Part shown: positions 35,773-43,229 of the stretch, in pieces
How positions within the stretch are numbered: position 1 is the stretch's first letter
Layout: the number at the start of each line of letters is the position of its first letter
Source of the DNA: Mucilaginibacter agri
GTDB taxonomy: Bacteria; Bacteroidota; Bacteroidia; Sphingobacteriales; Sphingobacteriaceae
Assembly: GCF_009928685.1 (NCBI RefSeq)
Contig: NZ_WWEO01000040.1
Span: 124,001-188,000, forward strand
DNA: 64,000 nucleotides
Direction: 5' to 3'
Made by a program: the position numbers and the translations under genes
The notes under the pieces: generated by a model
Told to the model about the DNA's origin: nothing
Database searches by the model: none
What the model saw: the letters and a program-made list of their open reading frames with translations, nothing else

Positions 35773-35780
35773 TATTTTTG
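35773..35780 (+). promoter_or_regulatory. possible ccmE -7 element
   Basis: TATTTTTG, matching TAnnTTTG, about 30 bases before the ATG at 35811. No -33 TTG at the expected spacing was seen. Confidence 0.35.
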
Positions 35781-35810
35781 TAGTTCAGTTTTCGGGAAGA
35801 CTAATTATTC

Positions 35811-36221
35811 ATGAAAAAAAGTTCAATCATCGGCATTATAGTAATTGCGGTAGCTATTGCAGTTATTATCAGCACATATTCAAGCTCAAGTACTTATGGT
35901 TCATTTAACGATGCCAGCAAAACCACCAGTTCTTTACAGGTTGTAGGGCATTTGGTTAAGGATAAAGAGCTGTATTATGATGCGCATAAAGATGCCAACT
36001 ACTTCTCTTTTTACATGACCGACAACAAAGGTCAGGAGTGCAAGATCGTTTTTACGGGTACTAAACCGCAGGATTTTGAGCGTTCGGAGCAAATTGTACT
36101 TACCGGCCAGATGGTAGGTAAGGAGTTCCATGCTTCTAAAATTTTGATGAAATGTCCGTCTAAATACACTCAGGATAAAGTAGAGATCACAGAAACCAAA
36201 GCCAAAACGGCTAATATTTAA
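35811..36221 (+). CDS. ccmE: cytochrome c maturation protein CcmE, CXXXY variant
   Basis: 136 residues. A single N-terminal TM (about 5-22) anchors a periplasmic OB-fold domain with the family landmarks VVGHLVKDKE and VLTGQMVGKEFHASKILMK. In standard CcmE, heme is bound covalently by His in an HxxxY motif. Here the position is Cys115 with Tyr119: CPSKY. The Cys variant is described in archaea and Desulfovibrio-type bacteria. It starts a ccmE-ccmF pair, with ccmF six bases downstream. Confidence 0.88.
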   Translation: MKKSSIIGIIVIAVAIAVIISTYSSSSTYGSFNDASKTTSSLQVVGHLVKDKELYYDAHKDANYFSFYMTDNKGQECKIVFTGTKPQDFERSEQIVLTGQMVGKEFHASKILMKCPSKYTQDKVEITETKAKTANI

Positions 36222-36226
36222 TTTGA

Positions 36227-38716
36227 ATGGATACAGCTTTTAAAGGCGAACACCTTTTACCCGGCCAGTTAGGCCAGTTCTTTGTTATTTTAGCATTTGG
36301 TTCTGCGCTTTTATCGGCTATCAGTTACTTCTTTGCAACTACCAACACCAACAAGCTCGATAAATCGTGGCAAAGGTTGGGCAGGATAGGTTTTTTTGTT
36401 AACAGTATTTCTACAGTTAGCATAGCAGCCTGCCTTTTTTACATCATCTTTAATCATCTTTTCGAGTATCACTATGCATGGGCGCATTCATCGCGCACGT
36501 TGCCGGTTTACTATATCATTTCTTGTTTCTGGGAAGGCCAGGAGGGGAGTTTCTGGCTGTTTGCCTTTTGGCAGGCAGTTTTAGGAAACATCCTGATCTG
36601 GAAAGCCAAGAGCTGGGAAAACCCTGTAATGAGTGTTGTTGGCCTTGCCCAAACGCTTATCGCTTCGATGCTGCTGGGTGTTGAAGTATTGGGCACCAGA
36701 ATTGGCAGCTCACCATTTATTTTACTGCGTCAGGCTATAGAAGGGCCGATATTCAGTCGCCCGGATTACCTTACCTACATTAAAGATGGTAACGGCTTAA
36801 ACCCATTATTGCAAAACTACTGGATGGTTATCCACCCACCTACGTTGTTCTTGGGCTTCGCATCAATGGTGGTTCCGTTTGCTTATGCCATTGCCGGTTT
36901 GTGGGAACGCAAATATAAAGAGTGGATCCAGCCTGCCTTATCTTACTCGCTGTTTGGCTGTATGATTTTAGGTACAGGCGTTATAATGGGTTCTTTCTGG
37001 GCTTATGAGTCGCTTAACTTTGGCGGTTTCTGGGCTTGGGACCCGGTAGAAAATGCTTCGATGCTACCTTGGATCACGCTTATCGGCGCGGTACACGTAT
37101 TGGTGGTTTACAAAAATACAGGTCACTCTTATTTCACGGCTACATTTTTAGTATTGATCAGCTTCGTGCTGGTACTATACGCATCTTTTCTGAGCCGTAG
37201 CGGTATTTTGGGCGAAACCTCTGTTCACTCGTTTACAGATGCCGGTTTAAAATGGCATTTGGTTATCGATGTGTTGATTTTCCTGGGCCTTGCAGCCGCA
37301 TTGGTTATTGCCCGTTGGAAAGAGCTTCCTATCACTAAAAAAGACGAAGAAACTTACTCTCGCGAGTTCTGGATGTTTGTGGGTGCTATCTTCTTGGGCT
37401 TGTCTTGCTTCCACCTGGTATTGGTTACATCTATTCCGGTATGGAACTGGATCTTCGGCACCAAACTTGCCCCACCGACTGAACCGGTTAAACACTACAA
37501 TGTAATACAAGCTTCGTTTGCTGTGGTTATTACTTTGCTTACAGGTTTTACCCAGTTTTTGAAATATAAAAAGACAGATACAACCCGCTTCTTCATCACA
37601 ACACTGGTTTACCTGGCGTGCTCGGCGTTAATTGGCGGTGTGGTGGTTTATGCAACAGGTGTTTACAAGTTGCACTTTATATTCTCGCTGGTAACCATTG
37701 GCGCTATTTATACTGTTATGGCTAACGCCAAAGTATTGGCCGATGTTTTTAAAGGTAAGATTAAACTGGCCGGTTCGGCAGTTGCGCATATTGGTTTTGG
37801 ATTGATACTGATAGGTGCAGTTATCGCGGCTGGTACAAGCAGTGTGGTTTCGCAAAATAACAGCGGCATCGGCTATGGCGATGAGTTTGCTAAAACCTCG
37901 AACCCGAAAGAAAATATTATGCTTTACAAAAACCAGCCTATCCAAATGGGCGGGTATACCGTAACATATGTTGGCGATTCGCTGGCTTCTCCTAACCACT
38001 ATTTTAAGGTTGATTATAAAAAGATAGATGCTTCGGGCAAAATCACCGAGGAGTTTATGCTGAAGCCTAACTCGCAAGCCAATAACAAAATGGGTTTGGT
38101 TTCATCTCCTGATACCAAACACTACCTTTTCCACGATTTATATACGCATGTTACCATGGCGCCTATCAAAGGCGATCTGGACGAAAACGCTGATCACACC
38201 GCCGAGGATGATGATAAGAACTACGATCCACCGGTAGCCCATGAGGTTGCTGTTGGTGACACGATACGCTTTAGAGAAGGCTTTATGGTTTTAAAGAGCC
38301 TTAACAAAGAGAGCCACGTAGAAAACATAGCACTTAAGGCGAATGACGTGGCAGTTGGCGCTGCTTTCGAGATTACTTCACATGGCAGCGCTTATAAAGC
38401 CGAACCGATATTTATGATCAAAGACGGTAACGCGTTCGATTTTGCAAAAAAGGTTGATGATGCGGGTTTGAAACTACGTTTCTCAAAAATTATCCCTGAA
38501 CAAAATAAAGTAGAAATACAGGTGCTGCAACAACCAGAAAGCAAGAAACCGTATATTGTAATGAAGGCTATAGATTTTCCTTACATCAACTTCTTCTGGT
38601 CGGGTACTATTATTATGGTTATCGGCTTCCTGATGTCAATATTCCGTAGAAACAAGGAACTGGCAAGAGTTGAAGCCCCTAAACCTCAGGCAAAGCCTAA
38701 ATTGCAGAAAGCTTAA
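36227..38716 (+). CDS. ccmF: heme lyase component CcmF / CcsA-like cytochrome c biogenesis protein
   Basis: 829 residues, about 15 hydrophobic segments, inner membrane. The tryptophan-rich WWD motif is seen as NFGGFWAWDPVENASMLPW. YVYQ-like and LSRSGILGETSVHSF segments are also CcmF features. CcmF catalyses ligation of heme from CcmE to apocytochrome c CXXCH motifs. The C-terminal periplasmic portion (from about 560 to 800) is long. It ends before a bidirectional terminator at 38744-38780. No ccmG or ccmH lies beside it. Confidence 0.93.
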   Translation: MDTAFKGEHLLPGQLGQFFVILAFGSALLSAISYFFATTNTNKLDKSWQRLGRIGFFVNSISTVSIAACLFYIIFNHLFEYHYAWAHSSRTLPVYYIISCFWEGQEGSFWLFAFWQAVLGNILIWKAKSWENPVMSVVGLAQTLIASMLLGVEVLGTRIGSSPFILLRQAIEGPIFSRPDYLTYIKDGNGLNPLLQNYWMVIHPPTLFLGFASMVVPFAYAIAGLWERKYKEWIQPALSYSLFGCMILGTGVIMGSFWAYESLNFGGFWAWDPVENASMLPWITLIGAVHVLVVYKNTGHSYFTATFLVLISFVLVLYASFLSRSGILGETSVHSFTDAGLKWHLVIDVLIFLGLAAALVIARWKELPITKKDEETYSREFWMFVGAIFLGLSCFHLVLVTSIPVWNWIFGTKLAPPTEPVKHYNVIQASFAVVITLLTGFTQFLKYKKTDTTRFFITTLVYLACSALIGGVVVYATGVYKLHFIFSLVTIGAIYTVMANAKVLADVFKGKIKLAGSAVAHIGFGLILIGAVIAAGTSSVVSQNNSGIGYGDEFAKTSNPKENIMLYKNQPIQMGGYTVTYVGDSLASPNHYFKVDYKKIDASGKITEEFMLKPNSQANNKMGLVSSPDTKHYLFHDLYTHVTMAPIKGDLDENADHTAEDDDKNYDPPVAHEVAVGDTIRFREGFMVLKSLNKESHVENIALKANDVAVGAAFEITSHGSAYKAEPIFMIKDGNAFDFAKKVDDAGLKLRFSKIIPEQNKVEIQVLQQPESKKPYIVMKAIDFPYINFFWSGTIIMVIGFLMSIFRRNKELARVEAPKPQAKPKLQKA

Positions 38717-38743
38717 AGAGGGGACTCGTTTTAAAAATCTTAT

Positions 38744-38780
38744 AAAGAAGCCCGATCAATTAAATTGATCGGGCTTCTTT
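38744..38780. terminator. bidirectional terminator between ccmF and a convergent gene
   Basis: AAAGAAGCCCGATCAATT at 38744-38761 pairs with 38763-38780, flanked by A- and T-rich runs. It overlaps the stop codon of the minus-strand gene at 38779. Confidence 0.85.
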
Positions 38781-39447
38781 ATTTTTGTAATGTTCCGGTT
38801 TTAATATCCAACCTAATAAAGTATTTTTTCAGAATATCGTATTTCTGAGTACACGGTGTGCCTATGTTTAATTTTTGTGAAAATGACTTTGAATCCTTAC
38901 ATTGAAAGCATATTTCAATATAGTCAAAAGCGTTTCCGTTTTTATCCAAGAAAATTAATGCATTTCTCGGTTCAAAACAGGAACCTTGTGATATCATATT
39001 AAAATCTTTGTTTATTCGGAAATCCGTATTGTAAATAATATTTGTTAGAGCATCAATCTGCTGTTTATTTAAAGCAACAAATTCAGTTAAGGTTTTTGTG
39101 TCAATTTTGCCATTTTTAATATGTAGGCCTGCCAATGGTCGCACCCAGGCAGAATCTACACTTGTCACTTTCCCATTGTTATCAACGTATGTGCTTGGCT
39201 CAGGCATTTCAGCGTGATAAGAGACAGCAACTACTACGGATGTTTTAACAAATGGATATTTCTTTAAACGTTGCCGAATTGAATATTGCTTCGTAAAAAC
39301 GCAATCATCATAATAGTCTTTATGCCTTTTTTGGCGATCGAACCGTTGTTTTGTGGGTTCAGATAAATGCTTGCGTTTGACAGGGGATGGTTGTTGCAGC
39401 CATAAATGGCAGAACAGTGAAATGAAGCTTATGATACTAATCATCAC
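38779..39447 (-). CDS. hypothetical protein with possible N-terminal anchor
   Basis: 222 residues. The first 20 are hydrophobic (ISIISFISLFCHLWL), and a basic stretch then follows (residues about 22-45, rich in Lys/Arg). Cysteines occur late (QGSCFEP, ICFQCKDS), with a CFQC pair. No family recognised. It overlaps the upstream hydrolase gene by four bases (start/stop ATGA), so the two are co-transcribed and perhaps translationally coupled. A DUF-type lipoprotein or exported protein is possible. Confidence 0.65.
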   Translation of the reverse strand: MMISIISFISLFCHLWLQQPSPVKRKHLSEPTKQRFDRQKRHKDYYDDCVFTKQYSIRQRLKKYPFVKTSVVVAVSYHAEMPEPSTYVDNNGKVTSVDSAWVRPLAGLHIKNGKIDTKTLTEFVALNKQQIDALTNIIYNTDFRINKDFNMISQGSCFEPRNALIFLDKNGNAFDYIEICFQCKDSKSFSQKLNIGTPCTQKYDILKKYFIRLDIKTGTLQK

Positions 39448-40364
39448 TGCTTCAAAAATGCCCCGATCTTCGCATTCACCAAATCGGCTTTTTCAATAGA
39501 AGGTAAATGGGCAGCATCATCAACCGGGAAGAAATCAGCCTTTAGCACACTCCTTATCGAGTCGCTATATTTAAACGGTACGGTGTGATCCTCCTTACCC
39601 CAGATTAATAGCACGGGTTTATTCTTGCTGTTAAGGCAGGCGCTGCTTTCTAAGCCATTGTAGGCGTAATTGTACTCGGTAGAAGCAATGGCCCACCTAA
39701 AGTTTTTATACTGCATTTGGGGTTTGTATCGGCTTACCCATTGAGGATATTGCTTAGGGTATTTGAAATCGCTTAGTTGGCCTAAGGCACGATCATCTGC
39801 CGTGATAGCTTCCTGAAATATAGTCACAAACTGCGGAACAACCGGCCTTTTATTTGCATAGCCTGGGTCTATCAATATCACTTTGTCAACAAGTTCGGGG
39901 TGCAGGCAAGTAAAGTCAGTACTTACCTCGCCGCCAAATGAAATACCGGCTATGCTAATTGGCGTACGTAAATGCAGGGTGGAGATTAGTTGAGTAAGCT
40001 GATCCATATATAATTGCTTGTTGTAAGTGATATACGGGCGATCAGAAAAACCTCGGCCATACATATCGTAACGGATCACCCTAAAGCCCTGGCCAACCAG
40101 ATATTCAAATGTACCATCCCAAATGTAGTAGGGGACGCTGAAGCCGTGTAGTAGTATTACGGTTTTGCCAGTATCCGGTCCGGCTATTTGATAATGCGTA
40201 ATTCCCTGACCGAGTTTTACATATTGGCCGCCAGCATTTTTGCGGTCTGTGTCGGTGATTTCCTTTTTCTCTTTATCCTTAAAAAAGTATAGGCCCCCCA
40301 TCAATATGCCAACGGTTATCAATAGAAACAGGATAGTAACGGCAATTACCTTAAAGATCTTCAT
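39444..40364 (-). CDS. alpha/beta hydrolase, membrane-anchored
   Basis: 306 residues. An N-terminal TM at about 5-27 (VIAVTILFLLITVGILMGGLYFF) anchors a periplasmic-facing alpha/beta-hydrolase fold. The oxyanion HGF is near residue 74. The nucleophile elbow is GISFGG with Ser142. LIDPGY and the late GKEDHTVPFKYSD with Asp, then His in DAAHLPSIEKAD, complete the triad. Substrate unknown. It resembles the 2-hydroxymuconate-hydrolase/epoxide-hydrolase-like group by the HGFSVPYYIWD start. Confidence 0.88.
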   Translation of the reverse strand: MKIFKVIAVTILFLLITVGILMGGLYFFKDKEKKEITDTDRKNAGGQYVKLGQGITHYQIAGPDTGKTVILLHGFSVPYYIWDGTFEYLVGQGFRVIRYDMYGRGFSDRPYITYNKQLYMDQLTQLISTLHLRTPISIAGISFGGEVSTDFTCLHPELVDKVILIDPGYANKRPVVPQFVTIFQEAITADDRALGQLSDFKYPKQYPQWVSRYKPQMQYKNFRWAIASTEYNYAYNGLESSACLNSKNKPVLLIWGKEDHTVPFKYSDSIRSVLKADFFPVDDAAHLPSIEKADLVNAKIGAFLKQ

Positions 40365-40466
40365 GTAATGTAAATTTAAATTGTGACGATATAATTTTAG
40401 GTTGCGTTTTCAATATAGCACTTTTTAAAAGCTAATTTTGATATTTAAAAACTTGAAAAAATAACT

Positions 40467-41234
40467 ATGCGAATAACCATGATCGGATCTGGCAATGTAA
40501 GTACACATTTGTCTGCTGCTTTAAAAAATGCCGGTCACCGTATTATGCAGGTGTATAGCCCCAATATCGGGCATGCATCGCTGTTAGCCTACCATGTTAG
40601 CGCCGAGCCGACTGACGACATAAGCACAATAAACGCCGAAACCGATCTGTATATTATAGCGGTTAAGGATGATGCTATTGAGGGCATTGCCAGGCAATTA
40701 GCTGTACACGGCAAATTTATTGTTCATACCTCGGGCGCGACATCTCTGGATGTATTAAAAAGTGTAACACCGCTTGCCGGCGTATTTTACCCGCTACAAA
40801 CCTTTAGCAAGGATAAGGAACTTGATTTTCGATCTGTGCCGTTGTGTATAGAAGGAGCCACCGAAGTAATTACCTCACAATTAGTTGAATTAGGACAAAC
40901 CATCAGCAATAACATATATCGTGTTGACAGTGAGCAACGTAAGATACTGCACCTTTCGGCTGTATTTGCCTGTAACTTTCCTAATTACCTTTATCATGTG
41001 GCGCAAAATTTATTGGCCGAGCATCAGCTTGATTTTAATCTGTTAAGGCCGTTAATTATGGAAACGGCCGAGAAGGTGCAACATCGTTTCCCTGCTTCGG
41101 TACAGACCGGACCTGCCGTGCGTAACGACCAGCAAACCATGGCCGCGCACCTGCAATTATTGGATAATGATGTTTTTTTACAAAAGCTTTACCAATTACT
41201 CAGCGAAGGGGTGACGAAAATGGTTAAAAACTGA
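40467..41234 (+). CDS. Rossmann-like and DUF2520 domain protein
   Basis: 255 residues, cytosolic. N-terminal dinucleotide-binding fold RITMIGSGNVSTHLSAALKNAGH, then the DUF2520 domain, with DLYIIAVKDDAIEGIA, VHTSGATSLDVL, GVFYPLQTFSK and the late VQTGPAVRNDQQTMAAHLQLL. The architecture resembles NADP oxidoreductases of the F420/ProC type, but the reaction is not established. It heads a plus-strand row with fdx, iscX, kdsC and maf. Confidence 0.85.
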   Translation: MRITMIGSGNVSTHLSAALKNAGHRIMQVYSPNIGHASLLAYHVSAEPTDDISTINAETDLYIIAVKDDAIEGIARQLAVHGKFIVHTSGATSLDVLKSVTPLAGVFYPLQTFSKDKELDFRSVPLCIEGATEVITSQLVELGQTISNNIYRVDSEQRKILHLSAVFACNFPNYLYHVAQNLLAEHQLDFNLLRPLIMETAEKVQHRFPASVQTGPAVRNDQQTMAAHLQLLDNDVFLQKLYQLLSEGVTKMVKN

Positions 41235-41256
41235 ACTTCAGCCTGAGTAATTTTGT

Positions 41257-41264
41257 TACTTTTG
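41257..41264 (+). promoter_or_regulatory. possible fdx -7 element
   Basis: TACTTTTG six bases before the ferredoxin ATG. It matches TAnnTTTG, but no -33 TTG at the right distance. Confidence 0.35.
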
Positions 41265-41269
41265 CCCCG

Positions 41270-41599
41270 ATGAATGTTTATAACATTAAAATAAATTTTG
41301 AAGAAAAGGACCATGAATCTGTGGTGCTGCCAATAGCCGAAGGAGAATCGGTTTTGGATGTTTGCCTGGAGAACGGTATTGAGCTTCAGCATAATTGTGG
41401 TGGTGTTTGCGGTTGCAGTACCTGCCATATATATGTAAACAAGGGAATGGACAATGTGCAGGAAATATCTGATAAAGAAGAAGATTTTATTGACCGTGCC
41501 GTTAACCCGCGTATCAACTCTCGCCTGGGTTGCCAGTGTGTGATAGACGGCGATATCGAAGTTACCCTGCCGGATCAATCACAATTTCTGGGCCATTAA
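41270..41599 (+). CDS. fdx: 2Fe-2S ferredoxin, ISC-type
   Basis: 109 residues, cytosolic. Vertebrate/adrenodoxin-type ferredoxin used in Fe-S cluster assembly. Cluster ligands: Cys43, Cys49 and Cys52 in NCGGVCGCSTC (C-x5-C-x2-C), with Cys88 in LGCQC as fourth. Two extra Cys (Cys47 and Cys90) are noted. It is followed by iscX, consistent with the isc pathway, while hscA is about 29 kb away. Confidence 0.92.
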   Translation: MNVYNIKINFEEKDHESVVLPIAEGESVLDVCLENGIELQHNCGGVCGCSTCHIYVNKGMDNVQEISDKEEDFIDRAVNPRINSRLGCQCVIDGDIEVTLPDQSQFLGH

Positions 41600-41604
41600 T
41601 GGTA

Positions 41605-41690
41605 GACGTGTGACGTTTAACGTTATATGTTTCCGATTTTCAATTTACTAAATACATTTACGTAAAACGTACAACGTTAAACGTATAACC
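41605..41690. repeat. ACGTTTAACGTT-word inverted repeat
   Basis: Left arm 41606-41630 (GTGACGTTTAACGTTATATG) and right arm 41661-41689 (ACGTACAACGTTAAACGTA) are near-reverse complements around a unique spacer. It fills the fdx-iscX gap. Same architecture as the other word repeats here. Confidence 0.6.
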
Positions 41691-41698
41691 TAAAAAAT

Positions 41699-41938
41699 AT
41701 GCAAGATAAATTTGCTCTTCCGATACACTGGAATGATTATGAAGATATTGCCATGGGACTTTACGAAAAGTTTGGCGATGATTTTGACGAATCGAAAATC
41801 TACCGCATCAGGTTTACCGACCTGTTAGAATGGGTATTATCGATCCCTAACTTTAAAGGCACCCGCGAAGAAAGTGCGGAAGGCCACCTGGAGCAAATTC
41901 AAAGCGCCTGGGTTTACGAATGGCGTGATAACCAATAA
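41699..41938 (+). CDS. iscX: Fe-S assembly protein IscX
   Basis: 79 residues. Matches IscX in size and motif: IHWNDYEDIAMGLYEKFGDD, VRFTDLLEWVLSIPNFKG-like section and AWVYEW near the end. IscX binds IscS and modulates sulfur transfer and acts as an iron-dependent regulator in the ISC system; cytosolic. It is small, acidic and just after the ferredoxin gene. No iscS, iscU or iscA is in the window. Confidence 0.9.
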   Translation: MQDKFALPIHWNDYEDIAMGLYEKFGDDFDESKIYRIRFTDLLEWVLSIPNFKGTREESAEGHLEQIQSAWVYEWRDNQ

Positions 41939-41961
41939 TACACGCTTAGCTTACTAATACA

Positions 41962-42474
41962 ATGCTGGAAAAACTTAAAGACATAACCACCTTTATTTTC
42001 GACGTTGACGGTGTACTTACCGACGGTTCTGTTTATGTAACAGACTCGGGCGAGCAGGGGCGTCAGTTTAATATCAAAGATGGTTATGCTATTCAGCTTG
42101 CTGTAAAATGCGGTTATAATGTTTGTGCAATATCGGGCAGCCGTTCTAAAATTGCTTTGCACCGTTTAAACAGCCTGGGTGTGCAGGATGTGCATATTGG
42201 CGCGCATACCAAAACGCTAAACTTTAAAAGCTACATCGAAGAAAAAGGTATTAACCCCCAAAATGTATTATACATGGGCGATGATATACCCGATTTGGAA
42301 GTGATGAAGTTAGTTGGCTTACCAGTTTGCCCTGCAGATGCTGCCGAAGAAATTAAAGCGGTTAGTACCTATATTTCGGCATACCCGGGCGGCAGGGGCT
42401 GCGTTCGCGATATTATAGAAAAGGTGCTCAAAATTCAACAACGCTGGATGGGCGAACAGGCTTATAGCTGGTAG
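41962..42474 (+). CDS. kdsC: 3-deoxy-D-manno-octulosonate 8-phosphate phosphatase, KdsC-like
   Basis: 170 residues. HAD-superfamily phosphatase without cap (C0 type, tetramer). The motif DVDGVLTDG has nucleophile Asp14 and Asp16. GYAIQLAVKCGYNVCAISGS includes the second motif and GDDIPDLEVM carries the metal-binding Asp residues. KdsC makes free KDO for lipopolysaccharide. It could alternatively belong to the N-acylneuraminate-9-phosphatase relatives. Start 41962 is 23 bases after iscX. Confidence 0.9.
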   Translation: MLEKLKDITTFIFDVDGVLTDGSVYVTDSGEQGRQFNIKDGYAIQLAVKCGYNVCAISGSRSKIALHRLNSLGVQDVHIGAHTKTLNFKSYIEEKGINPQNVLYMGDDIPDLEVMKLVGLPVCPADAAEEIKAVSTYISAYPGGRGCVRDIIEKVLKIQQRWMGEQAYSW

Positions 42475-42480
42475 AAAATA

Positions 42481-42562
42481 GCGCATAGTAATTGGTTCAT
42501 AGTCCATAGCCGGAACTTTTTTTAGGCGCTTACTATGAGCTGTCATCTATGAACCATGAACT
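42481..42562. repeat. GGTTCATAG-word inverted repeat
   Basis: Left arm about 42481-42510 (ATTGGTTCATAGTCCATAG) and right arm 42533-42562 (CATCTATGAACCATGAAC) are near-complementary around a unique spacer. It occupies the kdsC-maf gap. Confidence 0.6.
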
Positions 42563-42570
42563 AAATAACG

Positions 42571-43152
42571 ATGAAAAGCATACACAATCTTCCCCCAATT
42601 ATATTAGCTTCTAAATCGCCCCGCAGGCAGGATCTGCTGCGTTTGATGGATGCCGACTTTAAAGTGGTTCTGAAAGAAGTGGATGAATCGTACCCCGATC
42701 ATCTCAGCCCCGAGGAAGTAGCAGTTTACATAGCCGAAAAAAAGGCTAAGGCTTATGACGAAACTGTTGGCGACGAAATTGTATTAACTGCCGACACCAT
42801 TGTATGTATAGATAATCAGATATTGGGCAAACCCGAGTCTATCGAACATGCTATCGAAATGCTGCAACTGCTTTCCGGACGGGTGCACAAGGTGATAACA
42901 GGGGTCTGTATTTTGTATAAACACCAATACAACAAGTTTTTTGACGTATCTGAAGTGTTCTTCCGTAAGCTTACGGATGCTGAGATCCGAACTTATGTGG
43001 AAACCTATAAGCCGCTCGATAAAGCCGGTGCCTACGGGATTCAGGAATGGATTGGTTTAACGGGTATTGAGAAGATCAACGGTTCTTACACCAATGTGGT
43101 AGGTTTACCTACAGAAAAGCTCTATCAGCAATTATTAAGAGTCATCAAATAA
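42571..43152 (+). CDS. maf: Maf-family nucleoside triphosphate pyrophosphatase
   Basis: 193 residues, cytosolic. Hydrolyses non-canonical or dTTP/UTP nucleotides to monophosphates; linked to septum inhibition in other bacteria. Maf motif ILASKSPRRQDLLR at 11-24, then the catalytic TADTIVCID, GKPE, the SGRVHKVITGV stretch and the DKAGAYGIQEWIG segment. YceF/YhdE subgroup is not decided. A strong terminator follows at 43165-43210. Confidence 0.94.
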   Translation: MKSIHNLPPIILASKSPRRQDLLRLMDADFKVVLKEVDESYPDHLSPEEVAVYIAEKKAKAYDETVGDEIVLTADTIVCIDNQILGKPESIEHAIEMLQLLSGRVHKVITGVCILYKHQYNKFFDVSEVFFRKLTDAEIRTYVETYKPLDKAGAYGIQEWIGLTGIEKINGSYTNVVGLPTEKLYQQLLRVIK

Positions 43153-43164
43153 TACCAATCAAAA

Positions 43165-43210
43165 TATAAAAGAGAAGGCCGGGTTAGTTAACCCGGCCTT
43201 CTCTTTTATA
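43165..43210. terminator. bidirectional terminator, perfect 22-bp stem
   Basis: A perfect 22-bp palindrome with a 2-base centre, beginning TATAAAAGAGAAGG, located between convergent maf and M1 peptidase. Serves both genes. Confidence 0.9.
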
Positions 43211-43229
43211 TCGTTTCTTCCAATAAGCA

